A DNA stretch of 64,000 bases from Lacticaseibacillus hegangensis (lineage in GTDB: Bacteria; Bacillota; Bacilli; Lactobacillales; Lactobacillaceae). Of this stretch, positions 28,832-38,320 are shown piece after piece. The notes under the pieces are model-generated. The model did not search any database. It was not told the DNA's origin and saw nothing but the letters and a program-made list of their open reading frames with translations. Made by a program: the position numbers and the translations under genes. Within the stretch, counting starts at the first letter, position 1; the number at the start of each line of letters is the position of its first letter. The DNA is taken from contig NZ_RHOL01000001.1 in NCBI RefSeq assembly GCF_003946465.1, positions 87,857 to 151,856 on the forward strand, written 5' to 3'.

Positions 28832-28843
28832 GGGCCCTCCTGA

Positions 28844-29812
28844 CTATTGGGGTTGGTCAGCCTTCCCGTACGCCTCGATGATCTTGGCCACGACCGGGTG
28901 GCGCACGACATCACTGGCCGAAAAGCTGGCAAACCCGATGTGATCGATGTCCTGTAAGATCCGCTGGGCCTGGATCAGCCCACTGCTTTGATGGTTCGGC
29001 AGGTCAATTTGGGTGATGTCACCATTGACGATCATTTTGGAAGAAAAGCCCAGGCGGGTCAGAAACATTTTCATCTGCGCCTGGGTGGTGTTTTGCGCCT
29101 CATCCAAAATGGCAAACGCATTGTCCAAGGTGCGCCCGCGCATGTAGGCAAGCGGCGCGATCTCGATCACCCCGCGGTCCATCAACCGGTTGGTGTGGTC
29201 AGTGCCCAGCACGGCGTACAACGCGTCGTAAATCGGGCGCAGGTATGGGTCCACCTTTTCCTTCAGGTCGCCAGGCAGAAATCCGAGGTTCTCCCCCGCC
29301 TCGACTGCCGGGCGCGTGAGGATCAGTTTTTCGACCTCACCGGCCTTCATCGCGGCAACGGCCATGACCACGGCCAGGTAGGTTTTCCCAGTCCCGGCCG
29401 GGCCGATGCCAAAGGTGATGTCGTTGTGCTTGATGGATTGAACGTACTGGCGCTGGCCAAAGTTCTTGACGCGAATCGGCGCCCCCTTGGCATCGCGCAG
29501 CAGCGTTTCGGAGTACATGTCGGCAAAATACTCCAGGGTGCCGCGCTGCGCCATGTTGACACCGGAGACCACGTCCTGAGGCGCAATCGCGATGCCGCGG
29601 CTCAGCAGGGTCACCAGTTGCTGAATCAGTTGATAAGCAAGACTAGTGGCCTTGGGACTGCCGGAAATTTTCAGTGTGTCGCCAAACGGGGCAATCAGCA
29701 CGTCCAGCGCTTCTTCGATCAGGGTGAAGTTTTCATCATTGATCCCAGCAAGGGCGATCGCCTGATCGGTGCTGGCTAGGGACAGGGACTTTTCTACGGA
29801 TTCTTCTGCCAA
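28844..29812 (-). CDS. phoH: PhoH family ATPase
   Basis: 322 aa. Walker A GPAGTGKTYLAV and Walker B ILDEAQNTT, in a RecD-like ATPase core, preceded by a KH-like N-terminal region. It starts with TTG at 29812; AGGAGG lies seven bases upstream and no ATG fits better. First gene of the phoH-pgpH-ybeY-dgkA-cdd-era-recO operon, a conserved RNA metabolism and ribosome cluster. Confidence 0.92.
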   Translation of the reverse strand: MAEESVEKSLSLASTDQAIALAGINDENFTLIEEALDVLIAPFGDTLKISGSPKATSLAYQLIQQLVTLLSRGIAIAPQDVVSGVNMAQRGTLEYFADMYSETLLRDAKGAPIRVKNFGQRQYVQSIKHNDITFGIGPAGTGKTYLAVVMAVAAMKAGEVEKLILTRPAVEAGENLGFLPGDLKEKVDPYLRPIYDALYAVLGTDHTNRLMDRGVIEIAPLAYMRGRTLDNAFAILDEAQNTTQAQMKMFLTRLGFSSKMIVNGDITQIDLPNHQSSGLIQAQRILQDIDHIGFASFSASDVVRHPVVAKIIEAYGKADQPQ

Positions 29813-29849
29813 GAAGCCGCCTCCTCATTGAGTTTCTTTCATTTTACCA

Positions 29850-29884
29850 TAAAAAAGCCGCGTCACAGCGAAGTGACGCGGCTT
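29850..29884 (-). terminator. Terminator after yqeY
   Basis: Minus-strand perfect stem AAGCCGCGTCAC/GTGACGCGGCTT followed by T6, between yqeY and phoH. Confidence 0.92.
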
Positions 29885-29902
29885 CCCAACGGGCAATCAG
29901 GA

Positions 29903-30346
29903 TTACTGAAGCTTCCCCTTGACCAGCTTGTTAACCAGGGCTCCATCAGCTTGACCCTTGACCTTCGGCATCAAGGTCTTCATGACCTTCCCAAAGTCCG
30001 CCTTGCCGGTAGCGCCAGTTTCCTTGATGGTCTCATCGACGAGCTTTTCGACCTGCGCCTCATCCATCTGCGTCGGCAGATAGGCTTCAACGATCTTGAT
30101 TTCCGCCTTAAGCAGGGTCACCAAGTCCTCGCGGCCGGCGTTTTCGAACTCCGTCAGACTTTCCTTGCGCTGCTTCAGCTCGGTCGAAAGTACCGCCTGT
30201 TCCTCAGCGTCGCTCAGGTCATGGCCAACTTCAATCTGCTTGTTTTGCAGTGCGGCCTTCAGCATCCGGACGGTACTCAAGGTGGCCTTGTCCTTGGCCT
30301 TCATTGCTGTTTTCATCTGTTCGTTCAATTGATCCAACACTGCCAT
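29903..30346 (-). CDS. yqeY: GatB/YqeY domain protein
   Basis: 147 aa, entirely the YqeY domain found at the C-terminus of GatB. Opens MAVLDQLNEQMKTAMKAKDK and ends in a helical bundle (KADFGKVMKTLMPKVKGQADG). It may bind tRNA, but its role is not established. It follows rpsU in the common rpsU-yqeY operon. Confidence 0.92.
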   Translation of the reverse strand: MAVLDQLNEQMKTAMKAKDKATLSTVRMLKAALQNKQIEVGHDLSDAEEQAVLSTELKQRKESLTEFENAGREDLVTLLKAEIKIVEAYLPTQMDEAQVEKLVDETIKETGATGKADFGKVMKTLMPKVKGQADGALVNKLVKGKLQ

Positions 30347-30411
30347 GATGAACTCCCTTTCTTTATTTGCAACAAAAAACGCGCACCAGGTCGGCGCGCG
30401 TCCGCGAATCT

Positions 30412-30588
30412 TTAGAACTTCTTGCGCTTGCGTGCAGCTTCGGACTTTAACTTCCGCTTAACGCTTGGCTTTTCGTAGAATTCCCGCTTGCGGTATTCGG
30501 CTAATGTACCTGACTTGGATACGGTGCGCTTGAAGCGCCGAAGAGCATCATCGAGAGATTCGTTTTTCTTAACGACTGTCTTTGCCAT
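30412..30588 (-). CDS. rpsU: 30S ribosomal protein S21
   Basis: 58 aa; begins [20 protein letters not shown] and ends in a Lys/Arg-rich tail ([11 protein letters not shown]), typical bS21. Strong ribosome site GGAGGGAGG. It leads the rpsU-yqeY operon. Confidence 0.96.
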   Translation of the reverse strand: MAKTVVKKNESLDDALRRFKRTVSKSGTLAEYRKREFYEKPSVKRKLKSEAARKRKKF

Positions 30589-30649
30589 ATGATATCCCTC
30601 CCTCCGACACTTGCGTAACCATCGATTCTTGCATCTCTAGTTCTCAACT

Positions 30650-30678
30650 ATTATATCGAACATCAAAAAACGCGTCAA
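30650..30678 (-). promoter_or_regulatory. rpsU promoter
   Basis: Minus-strand -35 TTGACG, 17-bp spacer, -10 TATAAT: near-consensus SigA promoter. Confidence 0.88.
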
Positions 30679-30798
30679 TACGGCAATCGCGAAATATGTG
30701 AGATATTTGGCAAAAAACTGGGACGTTTGCCGCAAAAACGTGCCTGAGGCCTAATTATGATATGATAACGGTATCAATACGCGAAGGACGGGAGAAAA

Positions 30799-31632
30799 AT
30801 GGGCGAAGAAACGAACTACTACATTATTTCGGATTCAATTGGGGAAACCGGGTTAAAACTGGCACAGGCGGTGGCCGCGCAGTTCGCCGGCCAAAGCGCC
30901 CACTACCTCCGGTTTCCGTTCGTGCACGAGCAGAAAAAGTTGTTGGAAACCCTCGACGCGGCTAAAGCCGACTCACGTGCGCTGGTGATCGCCACTTTGG
31001 TCACCCCAGGATTGGCCCAGGCCGGGCGCACTTACGCCAAGGAGATCGCACTGCCCTTCATCGATGTCATGACGCCGATCCTGCATGCCGTCGCTGCGGA
31101 AACTGGCGATCAACCCAGTGGCGTCGCCGGGGCGGTCCACAACTTGGACGAGAAATACTTCGACCGCATCTCCGCGATGGAGTTTGCCGTGATGTACGAT
31201 GACGGCAAAGACCCCAAGGGCTTTTTGGAGGCCGATATCGTGCTGCTCGGCGTTTCTCGCACCAGCAAAACACCGCTGTCGCTGTTCTTGGCGAACCGCA
31301 ACCTCAAAGTCGCTAACCTGCCGCTGGTCCCGAACGCCCACATTCCCGAAGAAATCTGGAAGGTCGACCCCAAGAAAATCGTGGGGCTGACCACCGACGC
31401 CTCGGTCCTGATGGAATTTCGCCGCCAGCGCATGATCGCTTACGGGCTGAATCCTGACACCGCCTACTCCGCTCGCGATCAGGTCAACGAGGAGCTGACC
31501 TTCGCCGACGACCTGTACAAGAAAATCGGCTGCATGGTCATCAACACCGCCCACCGGTCAATCGAGGAAACCGCCATGCTGATTCTGGAGCACATGGGCC
31601 TTGACGAAACTGACGACCCCACCAAACAATAA
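30799..31632 (+). CDS. ppsR: DUF299 bifunctional kinase/pyrophosphorylase (PPDK or PEP synthase regulator)
   Basis: 277 aa. Starts with the family signature YYIISDSIGETGLKLAQAV and has the ADP-binding loop GVSRTSKTPLSLFLANR. Family members inactivate pyruvate phosphate dikinase or PEP synthetase by ADP-dependent phosphorylation and reverse it by phosphorolysis. No ppdK gene is in the window, so the target here is unknown. GGGAG precedes the ATG; it is monocistronic. Confidence 0.9.
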   Translation: MGEETNYYIISDSIGETGLKLAQAVAAQFAGQSAHYLRFPFVHEQKKLLETLDAAKADSRALVIATLVTPGLAQAGRTYAKEIALPFIDVMTPILHAVAAETGDQPSGVAGAVHNLDEKYFDRISAMEFAVMYDDGKDPKGFLEADIVLLGVSRTSKTPLSLFLANRNLKVANLPLVPNAHIPEEIWKVDPKKIVGLTTDASVLMEFRRQRMIAYGLNPDTAYSARDQVNEELTFADDLYKKIGCMVINTAHRSIEETAMLILEHMGLDETDDPTKQ

Positions 31633-31646
31633 ACTTTCAGACGCGC

Positions 31647-31686
31647 AAACGGCCACCCGACTAGTTTAGTCGGATGGCCGTTTGTT
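31647..31686. terminator. Bidirectional terminator between ppsR and nfo
   Basis: Stem AAACGGCCA-CCGACTA/TAGTCGG-TGGCCGTTT between convergent genes, with one internal mismatch. Confidence 0.88.
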
Positions 31687-31703
31687 ATGTGATTGCCTGC
31701 AGG

Positions 31704-32606
31704 CTACTTGCTTAGCGGCGCTGCGACCAGCGCGACCAGCTGCTCCGGGCGAAAGGCTTCGTCCTTCAGCCAGCCGATCTCGACCCCATACGGCGGGACC
31801 ATGTGCGCCTTGTCCGAACCCACGTATGGCGTTTCGAGGATCTTGGGAATAGCGGTCAGCTGCGGGTGATGGACAATCGCATTCAGGCAGTCAAAGCCCA
31901 GTGTGCCAAACCCGATGTTCTGATGCCGGTCCTTGTGCGCGCCTTGCGGATTTTTCGAGTCGTTAACGTGCACCACGGCCAGCTTATCCAGCCCGATCAC
32001 GTGATCAAAGGCGTTGAGCACCCCATCGAAGTCTTCCTTGACGTTGTAGCCGGCGTCGCTCATGTGACAGGTATCCATTGTGACCGCGATCTTGTCCTTT
32101 AGCTCGACTTGGTCGATGATGGCGGCCAGCTGCTCAAACGTGCGGCCAACCTCCGTGCCTTTGCCGGCCATGGTTTCCAGCGCGATGAGCACATGCTGAT
32201 CAGGTGAGATGATCTCGTTTAGGCCCTTGGCGATCTGCGCGATGGCGGCAGCATCGCCGGCGCCAACGTGGGCCCCGGGGTGAAACGGCATCGCGTAAGC
32301 GTGCAAGGCATCGGCCCGAGCAAGTTCTTCCTTCATGAACTGCACCGCAAAGGCGTAGTTTTGTGGCTTGACCGTGTTGCCCAGATTCACGATGTACGGC
32401 GCGTGGATCACCAGGTGCGACAGGCCGGCGGCTTTCATGTCGGCCAGGCCCTCGGGGATGCGCATTGCCGACACGTCCTTGCGCCGGGTGTTTTGCGGGG
32501 CCCCGGTGTAAAACTGCAGCGTGGTCGCGCCGTAACTGGCCGCCTCCGCCACGGCCCCGACGAACATCCCCTTACCCTTCATTGACACATTTGCCCCAAT
32601 CAGCAT
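31704..32606 (-). CDS. nfo: Deoxyribonuclease IV (AP endonuclease)
   Basis: 300 aa TIM barrel. Trinuclear zinc ligands are visible in [42 protein letters not shown] and [18 protein letters not shown]. Cleaves 5' to abasic sites in base-excision repair. AGGAGGAAG precedes the ATG. Confidence 0.96.
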   Translation of the reverse strand: MLIGANVSMKGKGMFVGAVAEAASYGATTLQFYTGAPQNTRRKDVSAMRIPEGLADMKAAGLSHLVIHAPYIVNLGNTVKPQNYAFAVQFMKEELARADALHAYAMPFHPGAHVGAGDAAAIAQIAKGLNEIISPDQHVLIALETMAGKGTEVGRTFEQLAAIIDQVELKDKIAVTMDTCHMSDAGYNVKEDFDGVLNAFDHVIGLDKLAVVHVNDSKNPQGAHKDRHQNIGFGTLGFDCLNAIVHHPQLTAIPKILETPYVGSDKAHMVPPYGVEIGWLKDEAFRPEQLVALVAAPLSK

Positions 32607-32648
32607 GGCTCTTCCTCCTTAAAAAGGCCGCGTCGCCGCAGCCCCAGT

Positions 32649-33569
32649 TTAATCTGTTTTCGGTTCGTAAAAATGCCCCATGATTTTCACCGACTGGGTG
32701 ATCGACACGAACGCATACGGGTCGCTGCGCCGCATGGCATCTTCGAGGTCGTAAATCTCCGCCCGGGTGATAATGGTGAAGAGAATCGTTTTCTCCTCGT
32801 GGTGAAAGGCACCTTCCGCGTCGTGCACAATGGTGATCCCGCGCCGCAGGGTGTTTTGAATCTCGTTGACGACGGCTTTCTGCTGGTCGGTCACGATCAT
32901 CACCTGCAGGCGCTGCTGCCGGGTGTACATCGCGTCCATCACACGCCCGTTGATGAAGATGGCAAGCGCCGAGTACAGTGCGTGCGGCCAGTCGTTGACA
33001 AAGCCGGCCAGGAAAATGATCACAATGTTAATGGCGATGTTGACCGAGCCGATGGTGGCGCCGGTTTTCTTGCGCCACACAATGCCGACAATGTCGAGGC
33101 CGCCGGTAGAAATGTTATTGCGCAGCGCAAAGCCGGTGCCCAAACCGTTGATCACCGCCCCGAAAATCGCGCAGACAATGGGATCGGTGGTCAGTGGTTT
33201 CACTACGCCCAACAGGCGGATCATGATAGTGGAGAAAATGACCGCCAGGAACGTGAACAAGGTGAACCGGTGCCCAATCTGCTTCCAGGCAACCACAAAC
33301 AGCGGCACGTTCAGCAGGAACAGCAGCGTCCCGGTTGAAAACAGGTCAGTGGTCGCCATCGGACCAAACGGGGTGCCGAAGGACACATTGAACCACTTAC
33401 GCACGACGGTGGCCAGCAGCTGGGCAGCCCCGGTGACCCCGCTGGCGAAGACGCCCCCTGGTTCCCAGAACATGTTCAGCGCCAAAGCGACACAGATACT
33501 GTAGAAAAACGCGGCGGTCAGCCGGCTCCAATTTTGGTGGCGGCGGATCAAGCGGTCAATTTCTTGCAT
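32649..33569 (-). CDS. YitT family membrane protein, second paralogue
   Basis: 306 aa from ATG 33569 (AAAGGG upstream). Same architecture as the protein at 5497-6418: about five membrane helices with GVTGAAQLLATV and ISTGGLDIVGIVWRK, then a DUF2179 domain with RGITIVHDAEGAFHHEEKT. The paralogues share layout but differ through most positions. Function unknown. Confidence 0.85.
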   Translation of the reverse strand: MQEIDRLIRRHQNWSRLTAAFFYSICVALALNMFWEPGGVFASGVTGAAQLLATVVRKWFNVSFGTPFGPMATTDLFSTGTLLFLLNVPLFVVAWKQIGHRFTLFTFLAVIFSTIMIRLLGVVKPLTTDPIVCAIFGAVINGLGTGFALRNNISTGGLDIVGIVWRKKTGATIGSVNIAINIVIIFLAGFVNDWPHALYSALAIFINGRVMDAMYTRQQRLQVMIVTDQQKAVVNEIQNTLRRGITIVHDAEGAFHHEEKTILFTIITRAEIYDLEDAMRRSDPYAFVSITQSVKIMGHFYEPKTD

Positions 33570-33648
33570 AACAATCCCTTTCTGAAGGCTTAGTATGGCT
33601 AAGTATACCACAGCCAACCGCCACCCTTCGCGCCTGGCTTGCTTTCAG

Positions 33649-33687
33649 AAAAAATAAAACCGACCCCAGAAAAGGCTCTGGAGTCGG
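33649..33687 (-). terminator. Terminator after msrA
   Basis: Minus-strand stem CCGACTCCAGA/TCTGGGGTCGG with a 6-base loop, then a T-rich tail. Confidence 0.85.
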
Positions 33688-33692
33688 CGCGG

Positions 33693-34214
33693 TTAATGCT
33701 GCCAGTGCTGAGCTTTGAACTGCTCACGGCCGCCGCGCTCTTCCATTTCAAAGCGCAACGGGTTCTTCTTGTAGAAGTCCTGGTGGTAGTCCTCAGCCGG
33801 GTAGAACGGCTTGGCAGGTTCGATGCTGGTCACAATGGGCTCAGCAAACTTGCCGCTGGCCGCCAGCTTGGCCTTTGAGGCCTCGGCAATGGCCTTTTGC
33901 TCAGGCGAGTTGTAGAAGATCACGGGGCGATAAGAATCACCGCGGTCTTGAAACTGGCCCATCGCGTCAGTCGGATCGGTTTGCTGCCAGTAAATCTCGA
34001 CCAGTCGCGCGTAAGAAATTATCGCCGGGTCAAACTTGATCTCCACGGCCTCGGTGTGGCCGGTGGTGTGACTAGCGACCTGCTCGTAAGTGGGATTTGG
34101 CACGTCGCCGCCGGTATACCCGGAGATCACGGCGTTGATCCCAGGCTGGGTATCAAACGGCTGGACCATGCACCAGAAACATCCGCCGGCAAAGATTGCG
34201 GTTTCCTCTGCCAT
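33693..34214 (-). CDS. msrA: Peptide methionine-S-sulfoxide reductase
   Basis: 173 aa. Catalytic motif GGCFWC near the N-terminus, then [16 protein letters not shown]. The ATG at 34214 has AGGAGG upstream; longer frames add non-family sequence. It lies directly downstream of msrB (two bases apart), so both sulfoxide epimers of methionine are repaired from one transcript. Confidence 0.95.
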   Translation of the reverse strand: MAEETAIFAGGCFWCMVQPFDTQPGINAVISGYTGGDVPNPTYEQVASHTTGHTEAVEIKFDPAIISYARLVEIYWQQTDPTDAMGQFQDRGDSYRPVIFYNSPEQKAIAEASKAKLAASGKFAEPIVTSIEPAKPFYPAEDYHQDFYKKNPLRFEMEERGGREQFKAQHWQH

Positions 34215-34215
34215 A

Positions 34216-34653
34216 TTACTTTGCCTCCTCAAACAACTGCTTGTACTGACCATACCCCTGTGCGTCCAGGTCGGCTAGGGGGACAAAGCGCAGCGCCGCC
34301 CCATTGATGCAGTAGCGCAGCCCGCCTTTGTCCTGCGGGCCGTCATTGAAGACATGCCCAAGATGCGAATCAGCCTCTTTGCTGCGCACCTCAACGCGCT
34401 CCATGAAAAAGCGGCTGTCCCGCTTTTCAGTCAGCTTGGCGATTGGTTTGGTAAAAGACGGCCAGCCGCAGCCGGCATCGTACTTATCCTGGGAGGAAAA
34501 CAGCGGCTCCCCGGACACGACATCAACGTAGATCCCGGGCTGGTAAAAATCGTCGTACTCACTGCTAAACGGCCGCTCAGTGCCAGCCTTTTGCGTGACG
34601 TCAAACTGCTCAGGAGTCAATTGCTTACGCAGTTCATTCAAGTCTTTTTCCAT
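34216..34653 (-). CDS. msrB: Peptide methionine-R-sulfoxide reductase
   Basis: 145 aa. [29 protein letters not shown] and the catalytic Cys in [12 protein letters not shown]. The zinc-binding CxxC pairs of some MsrB are absent. The ATG at 34653 is preferred because GAGGTG lies six bases upstream; the ATG at 34659 abuts that site. First gene of msrB-msrA. Confidence 0.94.
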   Translation of the reverse strand: MEKDLNELRKQLTPEQFDVTQKAGTERPFSSEYDDFYQPGIYVDVVSGEPLFSSQDKYDAGCGWPSFTKPIAKLTEKRDSRFFMERVEVRSKEADSHLGHVFNDGPQDKGGLRYCINGAALRFVPLADLDAQGYGQYKQLFEEAK

Positions 34654-34671
34654 GCTCATCACCTCGCGCTC

Positions 34672-34707
34672 AGTATACCTGTTTTGATAATAGATTGCCA
34701 GCAATCT
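34672..34707 (-). promoter_or_regulatory. msrB promoter with perfect palindrome
   Basis: Minus-strand -10 TATACT at 34672-34677. A perfect 16-bp palindrome AGATTGCTGGCAATCT (34692-34707) covers the -35 position, where no good consensus hexamer is present; it could be an operator or activator site. Confidence 0.5.
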
Positions 34708-34759
34708 AGTTGCAGGGCGGCAATTTATTGCGAACAGAAAAAGCACGCAAGACCTGATG

Positions 34760-34881
34760 GCCTAGTCGCGTTCCATAAAGCGACGCCCAAGCACACAAGG
34801 GCCTCTGCACCGCGATTCTAAGAACGAATCGTGGCCCAGAGACCCTTGTGTTGTGGGCTAAAACTGCTTTATGTCACAGCC
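34760..34881. repeat. Palindromic intergenic repeat, copy 3
   Basis: Same ends as the other copies (GCCTAGTCGCGTTCC... and ...GCTTTATGTCACAGCC). The arms GGGCCTCTGCACCGCGATTC and GAATCGTGGCCCAGAGACCC differ from copy 2 mostly by paired changes that keep the stem. It lies 14 bases after the aspS stop and upstream of msrB, two genes on the same strand. Confidence 0.85.
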
Positions 34882-34895
34882 TCTTCCCCACCAAA

Positions 34896-36701
34896 CTATT
34901 CAGTTAACTCGTCATCGCCTTGGTGCGCCGCGTTGGGATCAACGTTTGCGCGCACCTGAATGCCAAGGTCTTCAAGCTGCACATCGGCAACCGGGGTCGG
35001 CGCGTTGGTCATCGGTTCGGAAGCCTTCGAGTTCTTCGGGAAGGCGATCACGTCGCGGATGTTGTCGCGGTTCAAGAGCAGCATCACAAAGCGGTCGAGG
35101 CCAATGGCGAGCCCACCATGCGGCGGGAAGCCGTAGGTCAACGCGTCAAGCAGGAAGCCGAATGACTTTTGGGCGCGTTCCGGCGTAAAGCCCAGCGCCT
35201 TGAGCATCTTTTCCTGGATCTCGCGACTGTGGATACGAATCGAGCCGCCGCCCAGTTCGTCCCCGTTCATGATGATGTCGTAAGACTGGGCGTGGGCGCT
35301 GTGCGGATCGGTGTCCAGCAGGGGCACATCTTCCTCGTTCGGCATGGTGAACGGATGGTGCGCCGGAACCCAGCGCTGAATGCCTTCATCGAATTCAAAC
35401 AGCGGCCAGTTGACGACCCAGCAGAAGTTGTACTGGGATTCGTCGACCAGACCCAGGTCATGGCCGAAGTGCGTGCGCAGATAACCGAGGCTGGCGGCCA
35501 CCACACTGGCTTCATCGGCAACAAACAAAACGAGGTCCCCAGCTTTGGCGCTCAGTGGCGGAGTCAATGCTTGGCCGTCGCCGAAGAACTTGCTGATCGG
35601 GCCGGCAATGCCGTCATCGGTGACCTTGAGCCAGGCCAGGCCCTTAGCCCCAAAGCGCTTGATGTAGTCCTGCTGCTCATCGATCTTCTTGCGGGAGTAC
35701 TTGGCTGCGCCCCCTGGCAAAACGATTGCCCGGACCTGACCACCATTGGCCACGGCGCCGCTGAAGACTTTGAAGTCGGAATCTTTGACCAGGTCAGAAA
35801 CATCCTGGATCTTCATATCAAAGCGCAGATCCGGCCGGTCGGAGCCGTAAAGATCCATGGCGTCCTGCCACTGAATCCGTGGGAACGGCCGCTTGACGTC
35901 AACGCCCTTGACTTCCTTCATCACCCGGGCGATCAGCCCCTCGGTGAGGTCCTGGATCTCCTGCTGGTTCAGGAAGCTCGTTTCCATGTCGATTTGAGTG
36001 AACTCAGGCTGACGGTCGCCGCGCAGATCCTCGTCGCGGTAGCAGCGGGCAATCTGGTAGTAGCGGTCAAAGCCAGCCCCCATCAGCAGCTGTTTGAACA
36101 GCTGCGGGGACTGCGGCAGCGCGTAAAAGCTGCCTGGGTAAACCCGAGATGGCACCAAGTAGTCGCGCGCCCCTTCCGGTGTGGAGGCCGTCAAGGTTGG
36201 TGTCTCGATGTCGAGGAACCCATTCTCGTCGAAGTAGTGGTGCACCGCGGACATCACCTTGCTGCGAGTGATGATGGCTTCCTGCATCTCCGGGCGGCGC
36301 AGGTCAAGGTAGCGATATTTCAGCTTGGTTTCCTCGGTTGCATTGACGCCATCGGCAATGTCAAACGGCGGGGTCTTGGCCTTGTTCAAAACCACGGCTT
36401 TGGCGATCTCGACTTCGATTTCCCCGGTCTTCATGTCTTGGTTGATTGCTTCCGGCTTGCGCGCAGCCACCTTGCCGGTGACTTCAAGCACATACTCAGA
36501 GCGCGCCTCATTGGCAATGGCCAGCGCGTCTTCACTGAATTCCTGCGAAAAAACGAGCTGCACGATGCCTGCGCGGTCGCGCAGGTCGATGAAAATCAGA
36601 TTGCCCAGGCTGCGGCGCTTTTGCACCCAGCCCTTGAGGGTGACAGTTTCGCCCAGGTTCGCCTTAGTGACGTCCCCAGCATACATTGTGCGTTTACTCA
36701 T
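34896..36701 (-). CDS. aspS: Aspartyl-tRNA synthetase
   Basis: 601 aa, bacterial type with the GAD insertion. OB-fold anticodon domain ([23 protein letters not shown]), class II motif 2 region [19 protein letters not shown] and motif 3 [14 protein letters not shown]. Start ATG 36701 (GGAGG upstream) overlaps the hisS end by 8 bases. Under the hisS T-box. Confidence 0.97.
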   Translation of the reverse strand: MSKRTMYAGDVTKANLGETVTLKGWVQKRRSLGNLIFIDLRDRAGIVQLVFSQEFSEDALAIANEARSEYVLEVTGKVAARKPEAINQDMKTGEIEVEIAKAVVLNKAKTPPFDIADGVNATEETKLKYRYLDLRRPEMQEAIITRSKVMSAVHHYFDENGFLDIETPTLTASTPEGARDYLVPSRVYPGSFYALPQSPQLFKQLLMGAGFDRYYQIARCYRDEDLRGDRQPEFTQIDMETSFLNQQEIQDLTEGLIARVMKEVKGVDVKRPFPRIQWQDAMDLYGSDRPDLRFDMKIQDVSDLVKDSDFKVFSGAVANGGQVRAIVLPGGAAKYSRKKIDEQQDYIKRFGAKGLAWLKVTDDGIAGPISKFFGDGQALTPPLSAKAGDLVLFVADEASVVAASLGYLRTHFGHDLGLVDESQYNFCWVVNWPLFEFDEGIQRWVPAHHPFTMPNEEDVPLLDTDPHSAHAQSYDIIMNGDELGGGSIRIHSREIQEKMLKALGFTPERAQKSFGFLLDALTYGFPPHGGLAIGLDRFVMLLLNRDNIRDVIAFPKNSKASEPMTNAPTPVADVQLEDLGIQVRANVDPNAAHQGDDELTE

Positions 36702-37980
36702 GATCTGCCTCCAATTGTGCGGCGAGCTTGCTGAGGTCTGCTTCAACTTCAGCCTGCTTGAATTCTTTTTGCACACCGCTTTGCATATTTTTGACCTGAA
36801 TCGTGCCGGCTTCAAGCTCGCTTTCACCCAGGGTCATCACCAGCTGAGCGTTGGCTTTATTCGCCGACTTGAACTGCGCCTTCGGTTTCCGGTCCTGAAA
36901 GTCCATGTCGACTTCGATGCCTTGCTGCCGCAGCGCGTGCGCCAGGCGCAGAGCCGGCCCTTGGGCAGCCTCACCGATAGTCACGATGTACACCGGTAGA
37001 CTTTCTTCGACGGTCTGCCCAGCCAGCAGCAACATCGCGCGTTCCACGCCCATTGCAAACCCGACACCAGGCGTCTCGGGGCCGCCAAGTTCTTCCACCA
37101 GACCGTTGTAGCGGCCGCCGGCAAGGACGGTGGTGTATCCGCCGCCGAACACCGCATCATTGCTCATGACCTCAAAGATGGTGTGGTTGTAGTAATCCAG
37201 CCCGCGCACCATGTCGGCGTCGATCTCGTAGTTGATCCCCAATTCTTTGAGGTCGGCTTGCACCGCTTCAAAGTGGGAAGTCGCCGCAGGGGTCAGGTAG
37301 TCGAGGATTTTTGGCGCGTCGGCCACAATGGCCTGATCGCCTTTGTCCTTGCTGTCGAGGATGCGCAGCGGGTTCTTTTCCAGGCGCACCTTGGAGTCTT
37401 CGGACAGCTGGTCCTTGAACGGCGTCAGGAAGTCCACCAGCGCCTTGTGGTAAGCGGCGCGCGACTCTGGATCGCCCAGGGTGTTGATGGCAAACTTGAG
37501 CTGCTTGGCGCCCAAGGCCTCGAGCAGGTCCTTGGCCAGGGCGATCACTTCCGCGTCCAACGCCGGGCTGTCAACGCCAAACGCCTCCACCCCGATTTGG
37601 TGGAATTCGCGCTGGCGCCCACTTTGCGGCCGCTCGTAGCGGTACATCGGGCCCATGTAGTAGACCTTGTAAGGCTTTTGGTGATCAGGCCCGTACAGCT
37701 TGTTTTCAACGTATGCGCGCACCACGCCTGCGGTGCCTTCCGGACGCAGCGCCATTTGGCGGCCGCCCTTATCCTCAAACGTGTACATTTCCTTTGAAAC
37801 CACATCAGAGGTCTCACCACTGGAGCGGGCGAACACATCGTAGCTTTCAAACAACGGCGTGCGGATCTCACGATAGCGGTAATTTTCCATCACCTGTTTG
37901 GCGATGCCTTCAACGCGCTGCCACAGCGCGCTTTGGCCTGGCAGGATATCTGCGGTGCCTTTAGGTCGTTGATAACTCAT
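36694..37980 (-). CDS. hisS: Histidyl-tRNA synthetase
   Basis: 428 aa. Begins [20 protein letters not shown]; motif 2 [21 protein letters not shown]; the His-A motif [13 protein letters not shown]; motif 3 [15 protein letters not shown]. Start at 37980 with AAAGGAGG. First structural gene of the hisS-aspS operon. Confidence 0.97.
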   Translation of the reverse strand: MSYQRPKGTADILPGQSALWQRVEGIAKQVMENYRYREIRTPLFESYDVFARSSGETSDVVSKEMYTFEDKGGRQMALRPEGTAGVVRAYVENKLYGPDHQKPYKVYYMGPMYRYERPQSGRQREFHQIGVEAFGVDSPALDAEVIALAKDLLEALGAKQLKFAINTLGDPESRAAYHKALVDFLTPFKDQLSEDSKVRLEKNPLRILDSKDKGDQAIVADAPKILDYLTPAATSHFEAVQADLKELGINYEIDADMVRGLDYYNHTIFEVMSNDAVFGGGYTTVLAGGRYNGLVEELGGPETPGVGFAMGVERAMLLLAGQTVEESLPVYIVTIGEAAQGPALRLAHALRQQGIEVDMDFQDRKPKAQFKSANKANAQLVMTLGESELEAGTIQVKNMQSGVQKEFKQAEVEADLSKLAAQLEADHE

Positions 37981-37997
37981 AATTTCCTCCTTTAACG

Positions 37998-38193
37998 CTT
38001 GCCAACAAAAAACACCCCTCGTCATCGACGAAGGGTGCGGACACGGTACCACCTTGTGTTTTACTCAGCCATAACGGTGGCAACCGGAGCTCGTCAGCCT
38101 CAGAAGTGTCTTTTCGGTCGGTCCCGGCTTTCACCATCTCCGGGTCGCTGCGTGAAATTGACCTATCCTGCTTCCTCATCGGCGCTTGTATTT
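37998..38193 (-). promoter_or_regulatory. T-box riboswitch of the hisS-aspS operon
   Basis: T-box core AAGGTGGTACCGTG on the minus strand at 38042-38055, followed by terminator stem CACCCTTCGTCGATGACGAGGGGTG and T6 (38006-38037). Stem I distal elements resemble AGCGACCCGGAGATGGTGAAAGC. On the 3' side of stem I, GAAAAGACACTTC (GACAC at 38106-38110) offers both an Asp GAC and a His CAC codon in overlapping registers as specifier. It probably senses uncharged tRNA-Asp, tRNA-His or both. Confidence 0.9.
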
Positions 38194-38199
38194 GCAATT

Positions 38200-38228
38200 A
38201 GCGTACGTTGTTTTCAGCAAATTGTCAA
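38200..38228 (-). promoter_or_regulatory. hisS-aspS promoter
   Basis: Minus-strand -35 TTGACA, 17-bp spacer, -10 TACGCT, directly ahead of the T-box leader. Confidence 0.75.
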
Positions 38229-38280
38229 CGGTCAGCAAGGAAAAAACCACGTGCTTCGCGTTTTAGACGATTAGATTTGG

Positions 38281-38286
38281 TATAAT
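38281..38286 (+). promoter_or_regulatory. -10 box for the amidase gene
   Basis: TATAAT preceded by TTTGG, 35 bases before the GTG start; no clear -35. Confidence 0.55.
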
Positions 38287-38320
38287 CACCCTAGTAGCGA
38301 TTTATGTAGGGGATGAAAAT

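Noticed and set aside
35169..36734. 521-codon open frame antisense to aspS
   Set aside because: aspS on the other strand has full motifs and a ribosome site; the antisense frame has neither and is a by-product of high GC and codon bias.
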